Shown here: positions 36,246 through 44,743 of the stretch, piece by piece
Layout: each line of letters starts with the position of its first letter
Position numbering within the stretch: position 1 is the stretch's first letter
Source of the DNA: Kytococcus sedentarius DSM 20547
GTDB taxonomy: Bacteria; Actinomycetota; Actinomycetes; Actinomycetales; Dermatophilaceae
Assembly: GCF_000023925.1 (NCBI RefSeq)
Contig: NC_013169.1
Location: 434,001-498,000 of the forward strand
Reading direction: 5' to 3'
Length of the DNA stretch: 64,000 nt
The notes under the pieces: generated by a model
Told to the model about the DNA's origin: nothing
Databases searched by the model: none
What the model saw: only the letters and a program-made list of their open reading frames with translations
Program-made: the position numbers and the translations under genes

Positions 36246-37361
36246 GTGTCGACGCTGCCCACCTCCCGGCCGTCCACCCCGTTCGCCGTGGTGGACCGCG
36301 ACCGGCTGCAGGCCAACATCGACCGGGTGGCCCGCCTCGCGGCCGACCGCGGCCAAGCGCTCCGCCCGCACGCGAAGACCCACAAGTGCCCGCAGATCGC
36401 TGCCCTGCAGCTGGAGGCGGGCGCCAGCGGGCTCACCGTGGCCACCCTGGGGGAGGCCGAGGTCTTCGCCGATGCGGGGTGCACCGACCTGCTGATCGCC
36501 TACCCCGTGTGGTGGGACGCCGACCGCGCCGGACGCGTAGCGCAGCTGGCAGCCCGGGTGCGGCTCGCCGTCGGGGTGGACTCGGTGGAGGCCGTGCAGC
36601 ACCTCGCCTCGCTGCTGGGCACCGCACCGGGCCGCCCCCTGGCTGCACCGATCTCGCCCCCGACCCTGCCGGAGCTGGTGGTGGAGGTGGACTGCGGGCA
36701 CCACCGCAGCGGATGCGCCCCGCAGGACGCCGGGGCGGTCGCGCGCGCCGGGTTGGAGGCCGGATTCGTGGTCCGTGGGGTGTTCGCGTTCCCGGGGCAC
36801 AGCTACACACCGACCGGGCGCGAGGAGGTCGCCGAACAGGAGGCACGAGACCTCGCCGTCGCCGCGGACTCCCTGCGCGGGGCGGGGATCCTCGAACCCT
36901 GGGTGAGTGGTGGCTCCACGCCCACCGTGGAGCACGAGGGCGACGGGTTCGACGAGGTGCGCCCGGGCGTCTACGTCGTCGGTGACGCCCAGCAGTGGGA
37001 ACTGGGCACCTGCTCGTCGGCCGACGTCGCGCTCACGGTGCACGCCACCGTGGTCAGCCACGCCGGCGGCCGCCTGGTCCTCGATGCGGGGAGCAAGGCC
37101 CTGGGTGCCGACCGCGCCGGGTGGGCCACCGGTTTCGGACGGCTCCTGGACCACCCGGAGGCCCGCATCGAGCTGCTCTCCGAGCACCACGCGGTGGCGG
37201 TGCTGCCCGAGGACACCGAGCTGCCACCCCTCGGGACGGAGGTGCGGGTGGTGCCCAACCACGCCTGCAACGCGGTGAACCTCACCGACAGGCTCTGGGT
37301 GGAGGTCGATGGCCGGCTCGTGGAGTCGTGGCCGGTGGCAGCCCGGGGGCTGAACGCCTGA
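36246..37361 (+). CDS. PLP enzyme: D-serine dehydratase / D-threonine aldolase-like
   Basis: A 371-residue fold-type III PLP protein. K44 in RPHAKTHKCPQ is the PLP lysine. H339 and C341 (VPNHACNAVNL) correspond to the zinc ligands of eukaryotic-type D-serine dehydratase (DSD1) and D-threonine aldolase. VVGDAQQWELGTCS replaces the usual phosphate/active-site segment. It would dehydrate D-serine or cleave a D-3-hydroxy amino acid. Start GTG 36246, probably coupled to the upstream gene. Which of the two reactions cannot be settled. Confidence 0.83.
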   Translation: MSTLPTSRPSTPFAVVDRDRLQANIDRVARLAADRGQALRPHAKTHKCPQIAALQLEAGASGLTVATLGEAEVFADAGCTDLLIAYPVWWDADRAGRVAQLAARVRLAVGVDSVEAVQHLASLLGTAPGRPLAAPISPPTLPELVVEVDCGHHRSGCAPQDAGAVARAGLEAGFVVRGVFAFPGHSYTPTGREEVAEQEARDLAVAADSLRGAGILEPWVSGGSTPTVEHEGDGFDEVRPGVYVVGDAQQWELGTCSSADVALTVHATVVSHAGGRLVLDAGSKALGADRAGWATGFGRLLDHPEARIELLSEHHAVAVLPEDTELPPLGTEVRVVPNHACNAVNLTDRLWVEVDGRLVESWPVAARGLNA

Positions 37362-37414
37362 GGTGACGCAGCCGGGGGAACCGGGGCAGCCGGGGGCTCA
37401 CCCACGAGACCGCC

Positions 37415-38110
37415 TCAGCGGGTGGCCGAGCGGACCTTGGCGAGCATCTCCTCGTACTCCGCGCGCGGGTCGGAGGCGAGCACGATGGCGCCGCCGCCGC
37501 CCCCGTTGGGGCGGCTCACCCCATCGGGTCCGGGGCTGATCACGGCGGTGCGGATGACGATGGCCAGGTCGGCCGCGCCCGTGGCCGAGAGGTACCCCAG
37601 CGGGCGGGAGTAGATGCCCCGTGGGCCGTCCTCCAGCGCCACGAGCAGGTCCATCGAGCGCAGCTTGGGGGCGCCGGTCATGGAGCCCCGGGGAAGGTGA
37701 CCCGCACCAGGTCGACCACGTCCACGCCGTCCCGCAGGTGGCCGCACACCGTGCCCGGGCGAACGCCTCGAGCACCGCCGCGCCCGCACCGGTGCCCACC
37801 GACTCGGGGTGGAACTGCACGCCCCACCAGGACCGGTCGGTGTGGTGCATCGCCTGTACCACACCGTCGCCGGAGCGGGCGTCCACCACCCACCCGGGCG
37901 GCAACGGCTCGGGGACGGCCAGTGAGGGGTAGCGCACGATGGAGGGGCCGTCGGGCAGGTCGCTCACGACCCCGCCGGCGCCGGGCCCACCGCCGCTGGC
38001 CCCGGACACGCCGCCGCCGTCGTCACCCGCCACCCCGCCGGCGCCGTCGCAGCGGACGAGCCGGTCCACCGGCCCGTGCTCCGCGGTGGGTGCCGGCCCC
38101 ACGGCCACGG
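37415..38110 (-). pseudogene. Decayed pabA-pabB fusion (aminodeoxychorismate synthase)
   Basis: Two homologous blocks survive in different frames. From about 38110 to 37765 the frame encodes the second half of a class I glutamine amidotransferase ([35 protein letters not shown]); its catalytic-Cys half is missing. Directly after it, [18 protein letters not shown] begins the last roughly 85 residues of PabB, so most of the chorismate domain is deleted. A one-base loss in a G-run near 37686-37691 shifts the frame before [20 protein letters not shown], which runs to the stop at 37415. At least three lesions make it non-functional. It lies directly behind pabC. Confidence 0.8.
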
Positions 38111-38156
38111 CGGTGGGGTGCCCCCGGTGCCGGGTGCGGGGGCAGCGCGGCCGGCG

Positions 38157-38951
38157 TCACGGCATCGAGGCCAACGCGTCGTGCCACCCCTGCGCCCGGG
38201 CGGTCGGCGCCAGGACCAGCTCGGTCGCCCCGTCGCGCCACGAGGTGACCTGGGTGATGCCGTGCAGCGCGCTCACGAGCCACACCTCGCGCCCGGCCAG
38301 GTCGGTGGGCGCGAGCTCCTCGACCACCCACTGGACACCGCGGCGCGCGGCGAGCTCCCGCAGCCGCTGCTCCGTGACCGAGGCCAGGCGCCCGGCCACC
38401 GACGGCGAGGCCAGCCGCTCCCCGGACCACCACACCAGGGTGCCGTGGGCGGCCTCCAGCACGGTGCCGGTCGGGGTGCACAGCACGGCGTCGTCCGCCC
38501 CGGCACCCCGGGCCCGGTCACGCAGTCCCGAGAGCTGGTGCAGGTCCGGTCCCTTCACGGCGGGGTGCCGTCGGGCGTCGGCCCCCGGGGCGGTCCACAG
38601 GCGGGTGGTGGGGCGGCGCGGCGGCGCGGGACGCACCAGCACGACGATGCCGTCCGACCGGGCCTCGAGCCGCGGGAACCAGTCGCCGGTGTCGATCTCC
38701 TCCGGCAGCACCTCGGTGGCACGCTCCACGCGCTCCTGCCAGTCCGGCCACTGCGGCCAGAGGCGCTCGCACCCCTCCACCGTGCGGGCCAGGTGGCGCG
38801 CCCGCCCCGGCCACCGCCCGTCGGTGTGGCGCCACGCGGTGACGACCACCGCCTCCGTGGGCACCTCGGGCTCGGCCGCCGTCCCGGTGGCAGCCCACTG
38901 GGTCATGTCGCCTGCCTGTTGTCCCGCGTCCGTCTCGTGTTCCGTCCTCAT
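38157..38951 (-). CDS. pabC: Class IV aminotransferase, probable aminodeoxychorismate lyase
   Basis: A 264-residue branched-chain-aminotransferase/PabC-fold protein. The PLP Lys is in AVKGPDLHQLSGLRDRARGAG. TGTVLEAAHGTLVWW holds the Glu of class IV enzymes, and VWLVSALHGITQVTSW is the phosphate loop. Expected role: aminodeoxychorismate to 4-aminobenzoate plus pyruvate, for folate. Its position just upstream of pabA/pabB relics supports PabC. With the synthase broken, it may be redundant or fed by another copy. Start ATG 38951 has CACAAT about 9 bases upstream. Confidence 0.72.
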   Translation of the reverse strand: MRTEHETDAGQQAGDMTQWAATGTAAEPEVPTEAVVVTAWRHTDGRWPGRARHLARTVEGCERLWPQWPDWQERVERATEVLPEEIDTGDWFPRLEARSDGIVVLVRPAPPRRPTTRLWTAPGADARRHPAVKGPDLHQLSGLRDRARGAGADDAVLCTPTGTVLEAAHGTLVWWSGERLASPSVAGRLASVTEQRLRELAARRGVQWVVEELAPTDLAGREVWLVSALHGITQVTSWRDGATELVLAPTARAQGWHDALASMP

Positions 38952-39013
38952 CGCAGCGCCATTGTGCGCCATCGCGGGCCGATGCGGGCAGGCAACCTGC
39001 GCACGGCACCACC

Positions 39014-39043
39014 TTGCGCGCGGCCGCCACCGTGGCCTAGGTT
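39014..39043 (+). promoter_or_regulatory. Promoter of the methionine operon leader
   Basis: TTGCGC (39014-39019) and TAGGTT (39038-39043), spaced by 18 bases, place transcription start at about 39050, the 5' edge of the SAM riboswitch. Confidence 0.55.
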
Positions 39044-39049
39044 GACCGC

Positions 39050-39150
39050 ACCTCATCCAGAGCGACCGAGAGACGTGGCTCCCTGACGTCGCGGCAACCC
39101 TGCGGACCCCCGGGTCCGAGCACGGGTGCCAACGCCACGATCGATGCGAA
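39050..39150 (+). promoter_or_regulatory. SAM-I (S-box) riboswitch
   Basis: The S-box core is recognisable: CATCCAGAGCGACCGAGAGA, GGCTCCCTGACG, CGGCAACC (39092-39099), then GGTGCCAACGCC and a closing GATG. It lies upstream of a leader ORF and metY-metX-metE-like. Bound S-adenosylmethionine should switch the operon off. Closure of P1 lies directly beside the ribosome site AAGGAG (39149-39154) of the 45-codon leader ORF, so ligand binding could affect that ribosome site. Confidence 0.88.
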
Positions 39151-39162
39151 GGAGATCCGCAG

Positions 39163-39300
39163 ATGCACGACATCCGCACCGATCACACCCTCTGCGTCAC
39201 GCTGCCGCTGGGCCCCGTGACGCCGCTGCCGGGGTTCCGCCCGGTGGTCCTCTCCCTGGTCTCGGTGCAGCGAATGCGCTGGGCGCAGGGCGCCGCCTGA
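39163..39300 (+). CDS. 45-codon leader ORF between SAM riboswitch and metY
   Basis: The ATG at 39163 has a textbook AAGGAG 8 bases upstream and the frame runs 45 codons to TGA at 39298. The peptide opens MHDIRTDHTLCVTLPLGPV and ends SVQRMRWAQGAA, with no transmembrane helix or known domain. It contains no Met, Cys or Arg run of the usual attenuator kind (one Cys, two Met including the start). It is followed by about 150 untranslated bases with strong hairpins before metY. It may be a regulatory leader peptide that relays riboswitch state to the downstream hairpins. No homologue known to me. Confidence 0.5.
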   Translation: MHDIRTDHTLCVTLPLGPVTPLPGFRPVVLSLVSVQRMRWAQGAA

Positions 39301-39378
39301 GCCGCCCCCTGCGCCGAGCCCGCTGAGGCCCGACGACCCCTTTTCGCTGCCTGCCGCCCCGTCGTGGGGCCGGCCGGC

Positions 39379-39422
39379 GTGCCGCACCCTCCCCGCATCG
39401 TCGATGCGGGTGCGAGGGGCAC
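39379..39422 (+). promoter_or_regulatory. Nested hairpin in the metY leader
   Basis: CCCGCA/TGCGGG (39392-39397 with 39405-39410), extended by CCCTC/GAGGG and GTGCC/GGCAC, forms a strong stem ending 30 bases before metY. An alternative pairing CGCACCC/GGGTGCG uses the same bases. It is a candidate terminator or switching element acting with the leader ORF. Confidence 0.5.
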
Positions 39423-39452
39423 CGCGGCGCACCCCAGACCCAGGAGAAGACC

Positions 39453-40859
39453 ATGACGCACCCCACCGAGCCCACCCCCACCACCGACGCCGACACCACC
39501 ACCGACACCACCGCTGATGCGGTGAGCACCCCCTCGGCCGCCCCCGACCCCTCCGCGTGGGGCCTGGCGACGCGGTCGATCCACGCCGGCCAGGTGCCGG
39601 ACTCGGACTCGGGCTCGCGCGCCCTGCCCATCCACCAGACCACCAGCTACGTCTTCGCGGACGCAGACCAGGCCGCCAACCGGTTCGCGCTCGCCGAGCT
39701 CGGCCCCATCTACACGCGCCTGACCAACCCCACCACCGAGGCCGTGGAGAACCGCCTCGCCGCCCTCGACGGGGGAGTCGGCGCCCTGCTGCTGTCGTCC
39801 GGCCAGTCGGCCACCACGTTCTCGCTGCTCAACCTCTGCCGTGCCGGCGACCACGTGGTGGCGTCCGCCCACCTCTACGGGGGCACGCAGAACCTGCTGG
39901 CGGTCACGCTGGAGAAGCTCGGCATCCACACCACCTTCGTGGACGAGCCCAACGACCCCGCCGCTTGGCGGGAGGCCACGCGGGGGAACACCAAGGCCTG
40001 GTTCGCCGAGACCATCGCCAACCCGTCGGGCCTGGTGCTGGACATCCGGCCCGTCGCCGACGCCGCCCACGAGGCGGGCGTGCCGCTGATCGTGGACAAC
40101 ACCGTGGCCACCCCGGCCCTGCTGCGGCCGCTCGAGCACGGCGCGGACGTGGTGGTCTACTCGGCCACCAAGTTCCTCGGCGGGCACGGCACCGCGATCG
40201 CCGGGGCGATCGTGGACGGCGGCACCTTCGACTACGGCGCCCAGCCGGAGCGGTTCCCCAACTTCACCGAGCCCGACCCCTCCTACAACGGCCTGGTCTT
40301 CGCCCGCGACCTCGGGGCCGACGGTGCCTTTGGGGTGAACCTCTCCTACGTCCTGCGGGCGCGCGTGTGCCTGCTGCGGGACCTCGGCTCCGCGCCGGCC
40401 CCGTTCAATGCCTGGCTGATCGCGCAGGGCCTGGAGACGCTCACCCTGCGGCTGCAGAAGCATGTGGCCAACGCCCACGAGGTGGCCAGCTGGCTCGACG
40501 CCCGGCCCGAGGTCACCCGCGTGCAGTGGGCCGGCCTGCCCGGTCACCCCAGCCACGAGGTCGCCCAGCGCTACCTGCCGGATGGCCCGGGGTCGGTCCT
40601 CTCCTTCGAGCTCGCGGGCGGGGCCGATGCGGGGCGCGCCTTCGTCTCGGCGTTGAAGCTCTTCAGCCACGTGGCGAACATCGGCGACGTGCGCTCGCTG
40701 GTGATCCACCCCGCCAGCACCACCCACGCCCAGCTGTCCGATGCGGAGCGCCTCGCCGCCGGGGTGACCCCCGGGCTGGTCCGCCTGAGTGTCGGCATCG
40801 AGGACAGCGCCGACCTGCTGGCGGACCTCGAGCGCGGCCTCGCGGCGGTGGCGCGGTGA
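39453..40859 (+). CDS. metY: O-acetylhomoserine sulfhydrylase
   Basis: A 468-residue Cys/Met-metabolism PLP enzyme that makes homocysteine from O-acetylhomoserine and sulfide. After a Thr/Asp-rich N-terminal tail (about 1-25) come TRSIHAGQVPD, YVFADADQAANRFAL, YTRLTNPTTEAVENRLAALD, the PLP lysine in YSATKFLGGHGTAIAG and the family C-terminus. CAGGAG precedes the ATG. Its TGA overlaps the GTG of metX. The SAM riboswitch upstream confirms a methionine role. Confidence 0.93.
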   Translation: MTHPTEPTPTTDADTTTDTTADAVSTPSAAPDPSAWGLATRSIHAGQVPDSDSGSRALPIHQTTSYVFADADQAANRFALAELGPIYTRLTNPTTEAVENRLAALDGGVGALLLSSGQSATTFSLLNLCRAGDHVVASAHLYGGTQNLLAVTLEKLGIHTTFVDEPNDPAAWREATRGNTKAWFAETIANPSGLVLDIRPVADAAHEAGVPLIVDNTVATPALLRPLEHGADVVVYSATKFLGGHGTAIAGAIVDGGTFDYGAQPERFPNFTEPDPSYNGLVFARDLGADGAFGVNLSYVLRARVCLLRDLGSAPAPFNAWLIAQGLETLTLRLQKHVANAHEVASWLDARPEVTRVQWAGLPGHPSHEVAQRYLPDGPGSVLSFELAGGADAGRAFVSALKLFSHVANIGDVRSLVIHPASTTHAQLSDAERLAAGVTPGLVRLSVGIEDSADLLADLERGLAAVAR

Positions 40860-41971
40860 CCGCGGTGCTCAGCCCGGTGCGCCCCGGCGCCGCGCGCACC
40901 GCGGAACCGGCCCCGCTGGTCGGCGCCGGGGGCTGTCCGGCGCCGCGGCACGACCTGCTGCGGCTCGGTCGGCTGGTCTGCGAGGGCGGGGGAGCCGTCC
41001 CCTACCTGCAGGTCAGCGTCCGCCGCTGGGGTGCCCCACCGCGCGCCGACGGCTCGAACGTGGTGCTGCTGCTCCACGCCCTGACCGGTGACTCCCACGT
41101 GGCCGGGCCGGGCGGCCCGGCGCACAGTCCCACGGGCTGGTGGCCGGGCGTCCTCGGGGTGGGGGCGCCGGTGGACACCGAGCGCTTCCACGTCATCGCC
41201 CCCGACGTCCTCGGTGGGTGCAGCGGCACCAGCGGCCCGGCGGGTGCGTCGGTGCCGAACGCGCTGGGCGGCGCCGACTTCCCCGAGGTGACGGTGCGCG
41301 ACCAGGTCGCCGCGGAGGTGCGCGCCGTGCAGGCCCTGGGCATCCGTCGGGTGGCGCACGTCATCGGTGCCTCGGCCGGTGGGATGCGGGCCTTGGAGTG
41401 GGCGGCGCAGACCGCCGTGCCGGTGGACCACGCCGTCGTCGTGGCCGCACCGGCCGCCTCCTCGGCCGACCTGCGGGCCGGTCTGGCGGTCCAGCGCGCG
41501 GCCGTCACCGCCGACCCGGCCTGGCAGGGCGGGCACTACGCCCCCCAGTCCGGCCCTACTGCCGGCCTGGCGCTGGCCCGCCAGCTGGCCGTGCTCACCT
41601 ACCGCAGCGCGGACGGTCTGGAGCAGCGCTTCGGGCCCGATGCGGGGCGCCTCACAGCGTGGCTCGAGCACCACGGCCGCTCCTTCGTCGAGCGCTTCGA
41701 CGCGGTGTCCTACCTGCGCCTCATCGGGGCGATGGCCACGCACGACCTCGGCCGCGGGCGGGGCGGTGTGCAGCGCGCGCTGCGGCACCTGCCCGCCCGT
41801 GTCACCGCCGTGGCGGTCTCCTCGGACCGCTTCACCACCCCCGACGAGGTGCGCGCCCTGGCCCGCGGGACCGGCGGCCGGTACGCCGTCATCGAGTCCG
41901 TCCACGGCCACGACGGCTTCCTCATCGAGACCGAGCAGACCGCCACGGTGCTGCGCTCGGTCCTCGCCTGA
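40856..41971 (+). CDS. metX: Homoserine O-acetyltransferase
   Basis: A 371-residue alpha/beta-hydrolase-fold acyltransferase supplying O-acetylhomoserine to MetY. Family blocks: LLLHALTGDSHVAG, WWPGVLG, PDVLGGCSGTSGP, nucleophile Ser in GASAGGMRALEW (the usual form is GGSMGGM, so Met to Ala), acid Asp in VSSDRFTTPDE and His in VHGHDGFL. The GTG start overlaps the metY stop; translation is coupled. Acetyl rather than succinyl transfer is inferred from the MetY partner. Confidence 0.92.
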   Translation: MTAVLSPVRPGAARTAEPAPLVGAGGCPAPRHDLLRLGRLVCEGGGAVPYLQVSVRRWGAPPRADGSNVVLLLHALTGDSHVAGPGGPAHSPTGWWPGVLGVGAPVDTERFHVIAPDVLGGCSGTSGPAGASVPNALGGADFPEVTVRDQVAAEVRAVQALGIRRVAHVIGASAGGMRALEWAAQTAVPVDHAVVVAAPAASSADLRAGLAVQRAAVTADPAWQGGHYAPQSGPTAGLALARQLAVLTYRSADGLEQRFGPDAGRLTAWLEHHGRSFVERFDAVSYLRLIGAMATHDLGRGRGGVQRALRHLPARVTAVAVSSDRFTTPDEVRALARGTGGRYAVIESVHGHDGFLIETEQTATVLRSVLA

Positions 41972-41999
41972 CCCCCTCACCACACCCCAGGAGCTCCCC

Positions 42000-43214
42000 A
42001 TGACCCCCGTCCTCACCAGCCACGCCGGCTCCCTGCCCCGCCCGGACTCCCTGCGGGAGGCCAACGCACGCCGTGCCGCCGGCGAGATCGACGCCGCAGC
42101 GTTCGACGAGCAGCTGAGCACCGCCGTGCAGCAGGTCGTCGCCCGCCAGCGCGACCTCGGCCTCGACATCGTGAACGACGGCGAGTACGGCCACGCCATG
42201 ACCGCCTCCCAGGACTTCGGCGCCTGGTGGACCTACTCGTTCGACCGCACCAGCGGCCTGGAGCTGGTGGAGCCCACGCAGTCGCCGCAGGAGCTCGAGG
42301 CGCAGGAGGAGCGGCTCGGCAACACCCCGGCCGACCCGGCCGACGGTGTGCGCCTGACGACCTTCGGCCGCCGCCGCGACTGGCTGCGCTTCCGTGACGT
42401 GTACGGCGACCCGACGAGCGGCACCGGCATCGACGCCCGCCGCCCGCTGCCCCTGCCCACGGCGACCGGCACCATCGGGTACGCCGGGCAGGATGCGGTC
42501 GCCCGGGACACGCGCGCCCTCACCGCGGCGCTGGCCGCCACCGGCGGTGGGCGCGGGTACCTGTGCGCCCTCTCGCCCGGGTCCGCGGCCCGCATCGGCA
42601 ACGCGCACTACACCAGCGAGACCGAGTGGCTCCACGCCTGGGCCGGGGTGCTGCGCCAGGAGTATGCCGCCATCCTCGATGCGGGGCTCGAGCTGCAGAT
42701 CGACGACCCCTCCCTGGCCGAGAGCTGGGACCAGGTGAACCCCGAGCCGTCGGTGGCCGACTACCAGCGGTTCGTGGCCCGCCGCATCGAGGCCCTCAAC
42801 CTGGCGCTGGAGGGTCTGGACACCTCCCGGGTGCGGCTGCACCTGTGCTGGGGCTCGTGGCACGGCCCGCACACGACGGACGTCCCGCTGGCGGACATCC
42901 TCGGGGAGGTCCTGCAGGCGAACGTGGGTGGTCTGTCGCTCGAGGCCGGCAACGTGCGCCACGAGCACGAGTGGACCGTCTGGCGCGATGTCGAGGTGCC
43001 CGCGGGGCTCACGCTGCTGCCCGGGGTGGTCTCGCACGCGACGAACGTGGTGGAGCACCCGGACCTGGTGGCCCAGCGCATCGGACGCTTCGCCGAGGCC
43101 GTCGGCAGCGACCGCGTGATCGCCTCGAGCGACTGCGGTTTCGGCGGTCGCGTCCACCCCGACATCGCTTGGGCGAAGCTCGAGTCGTTGGTGGCGGGCG
43201 CCCAGCGCGCCTGA
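42000..43214 (+). CDS. Cobalamin-independent methionine synthase-like protein (single catalytic domain)
   Basis: A 404-residue protein matching the C-terminal catalytic domain of MetE only, as in the YxjG/YxjH and core-MetE group. SHAGSLPRP and DIVNDGEYG are at the N-terminus. Zinc ligands are the His and Cys in LHLCWGSWHGPH and the Cys in ASSDCGFGGRVHP. It probably methylates homocysteine made by MetX and MetY, but the methyl donor is uncertain because the N-terminal folate-side domain of classical MetE is missing. AGGAG precedes the ATG; third gene of the SAM-riboswitch operon. Confidence 0.85.
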   Translation: MTPVLTSHAGSLPRPDSLREANARRAAGEIDAAAFDEQLSTAVQQVVARQRDLGLDIVNDGEYGHAMTASQDFGAWWTYSFDRTSGLELVEPTQSPQELEAQEERLGNTPADPADGVRLTTFGRRRDWLRFRDVYGDPTSGTGIDARRPLPLPTATGTIGYAGQDAVARDTRALTAALAATGGGRGYLCALSPGSAARIGNAHYTSETEWLHAWAGVLRQEYAAILDAGLELQIDDPSLAESWDQVNPEPSVADYQRFVARRIEALNLALEGLDTSRVRLHLCWGSWHGPHTTDVPLADILGEVLQANVGGLSLEAGNVRHEHEWTVWRDVEVPAGLTLLPGVVSHATNVVEHPDLVAQRIGRFAEAVGSDRVIASSDCGFGGRVHPDIAWAKLESLVAGAQRA

Positions 43215-43532
43215 GTGCCCGGGCCGGCTGGACCGGCCAGCCTGGCTCCGCGCCGGCCAGCCGGTCCGGCCCAGCAGCCCGGCTAGCCCGGTCCGGCCAC
43301 CCGCGGCGCCGTCCCTGTGAGGCGCGTGTGAGGCCCGCCCCCCAGCCTGTGCGCCGGTCGTGAGTCCGCTGCGAGTGACGTGAGAGACCGGTGCGGCAGT
43401 GTGCTCAGTGGTTGCCCAACTCCTTCGCGAGGGCGCCGGGAGCGGCTGCAGGAGGGGGCGGCAGGGCCACAGCGGGCCTGCCGCAGGGATGCTCCCGGCG
43501 CACGCTGCGGGCCCTGTGCGATGCTGCCGGGC
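43215..43532. terminator. Met-operon terminator region in a 318-bp gap
   Basis: The first 85 bases after the MetE-like gene are built of overlapping complementary words (GGCTGGACCGGCC, GGCCAGCCGGTCCGGCC and repeats of GGTCCGGCC), so several strong stems can form between about 43219 and 43300; they probably end the operon. The rest (43300-43532) shows no supportable gene; a GATGCT hexamer 7 bases before the next ATG may be its -10 box. Confidence 0.5.
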
Positions 43533-44267
43533 ATGTCGCATGCACCGGGAGTGGAGGGGCGCCGCGGGCCCCGGGGAGTTCTGGGCCTGATGGGGGCCAT
43601 CGAGGCCGAGGTGGTCTCGCTCCGGGCGGCGCTGGCCGATCCCCGCCCCGAGACCGTGCTGGGCCAGGAGGTCACCACGGGGCAGCTCGAGGGGGTGGAC
43701 GTGGCCGTCCTGCGCAGCGGCGTGGGCAAGGTGAACGCCGCCCTGGGGGCGGTTGCGCTGCGCACGGTGGGGGCCGACCGCATCGTGTTCACCGGGGTTG
43801 CTGGGGGGCTGGCGCCCGAGGTGGGCGTGGGTGACCTCGTGGTGGCCAATGACGTGGTGCAGCACGACGTCGACGTCACCGCGCTGGGTCGTGCCCCGGG
43901 GGAGCTGCTCGGCGAGCCGGCTGTCTGGCGGTCCGATGACCGGCTGCGGGCGGCGTGCGAGCACGCGGCGCGGGAGGTGTCCGGCGGGGCCGGGGTGCAC
44001 ACCGGCCGTATCGCCTCGGGGGACCAGTTCATCGCCTCGGTGGCGCAGCGCGTCCGCATCGTCGAGCAGTTCGGTGCCCTCGCGGCCGAGATGGAGGGCG
44101 CGGCCATGGCCCAGGCGTGCGCCCGGATGGGGGTGCCCTGGGCGGTGGTGCGCAGCATCAGCGACAGCGCCGACGCCGGGGCGGTGGCGGACTTCCCGGC
44201 CTTCCTGGGCATGGCCGCCGAGCGCGGGGTCGCGCTCGCCCGTGAGCTCGTGCGGGGTGGGGCGTGA
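43533..44267 (+). CDS. mtnN: 5'-methylthioadenosine/S-adenosylhomocysteine nucleosidase
   Basis: A 244-residue MTA/SAH nucleosidase, releasing adenine from methylthioadenosine or S-adenosylhomocysteine in the methionine salvage and activated-methyl cycles. Motifs: LGLMGAIEAEV (catalytic Glu), SGVGKVNAALGA, FTGVAGGLAPEVGVGDLVVA, IASGDQFIA, AAEMEGAAMAQ and the catalytic Asp in VRSISDSAD. Start ATG 43533, likely leaderless; an in-frame ATG 12 bases upstream is possible. It lies next to the methionine operon, which fits its role. Confidence 0.9.
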   Translation: MSHAPGVEGRRGPRGVLGLMGAIEAEVVSLRAALADPRPETVLGQEVTTGQLEGVDVAVLRSGVGKVNAALGAVALRTVGADRIVFTGVAGGLAPEVGVGDLVVANDVVQHDVDVTALGRAPGELLGEPAVWRSDDRLRAACEHAAREVSGGAGVHTGRIASGDQFIASVAQRVRIVEQFGALAAEMEGAAMAQACARMGVPWAVVRSISDSADAGAVADFPAFLGMAAERGVALARELVRGGA

Positions 44268-44389
44268 ACGGGCGGGTGCCCGGGGCAGGAGGTGCTCCCG
44301 TGATCGAGATGTGGGCACCGAACGGGCAGCTGCTGCGCCCCGACGGCCGGGGCCCCGTCCGCCGCAAGCAGGGGGGTGGGCACGGGTGA
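44264..44389 (+). CDS. Possible 41-codon small ORF after mtnN
   Basis: A GTG overlaps the mtnN stop and opens 41 codons with high G/C third positions, ending at TGA 44387. An internal GTG at 44300 has GGAGG upstream and would give 29 residues (VIEMWAPNGQLLRPDGRG...). Its end overlaps the proposed starts of the next gene. No known family; it could be a real small protein or chance. Confidence 0.3.
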   Translation: MNGRVPGAGGAPVIEMWAPNGQLLRPDGRGPVRRKQGGGHG

Positions 44390-44405
44390 CGGCCGGCTGG
44401 AGCAG

Positions 44406-44743
44406 ATGGGCCGCCTCGAGGCGATGCTGCTGCTGGTCATCGTGGGCGGGGTCCTGCTCCCGACGCCGTGGATCTCCCGCCTGCTCACCCACGCGCGGAC
44501 GATGCCGTGGGTCAACCTGCCCCACAAGGAGTTCTGGGTGCGCACCCCGCGCCGCCTGGCCCGGGCCGAGCGGTTGACCTGGGAGGTGCTCGCCGTGCTG
44601 ACCCTGTGGGCGGGCACCCTGACGGCCGTCCCCCTCATCGGCACCGCATGGGCTGCCCAGGGCGGCGCGCTGCCGCCGGAGTGGGTGGTCCCCGCGGCGC
44701 TGGGGGCCGACCTCGTCCTGGTGCCCGTGCTGCTGGTGTGGAT
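44406..44743 (+). pseudogene. 5' part of a small membrane-protein gene split by the island
   Basis: Codons from ATG 44406 (GGAG just upstream; a GTG at 44376 is an alternative) encode a two- or three-helix membrane protein: EAMLLLVIVGGVLLPTPWIS, WEVLAVLTLWAGTLTAVPL, ALGADLVLVPVLLVWI. The frame is cut at 44743 by the mobile island. Joining base 44743 to 59213 restores ...LLVWIMRVLDPERAAADL... to a stop at 59315, giving about 146 residues. With the island in place the frame runs about 32 codons into IS DNA and stops at 44840. Function unknown. Confidence 0.8.

Noticed and set aside
37398-38108. Treating the amidotransferase-like and PabB-like frames as two separate small genes
   Set aside because: Neither has a plausible start or a full domain; together they follow the order of one PabA-PabB fusion with deletions.
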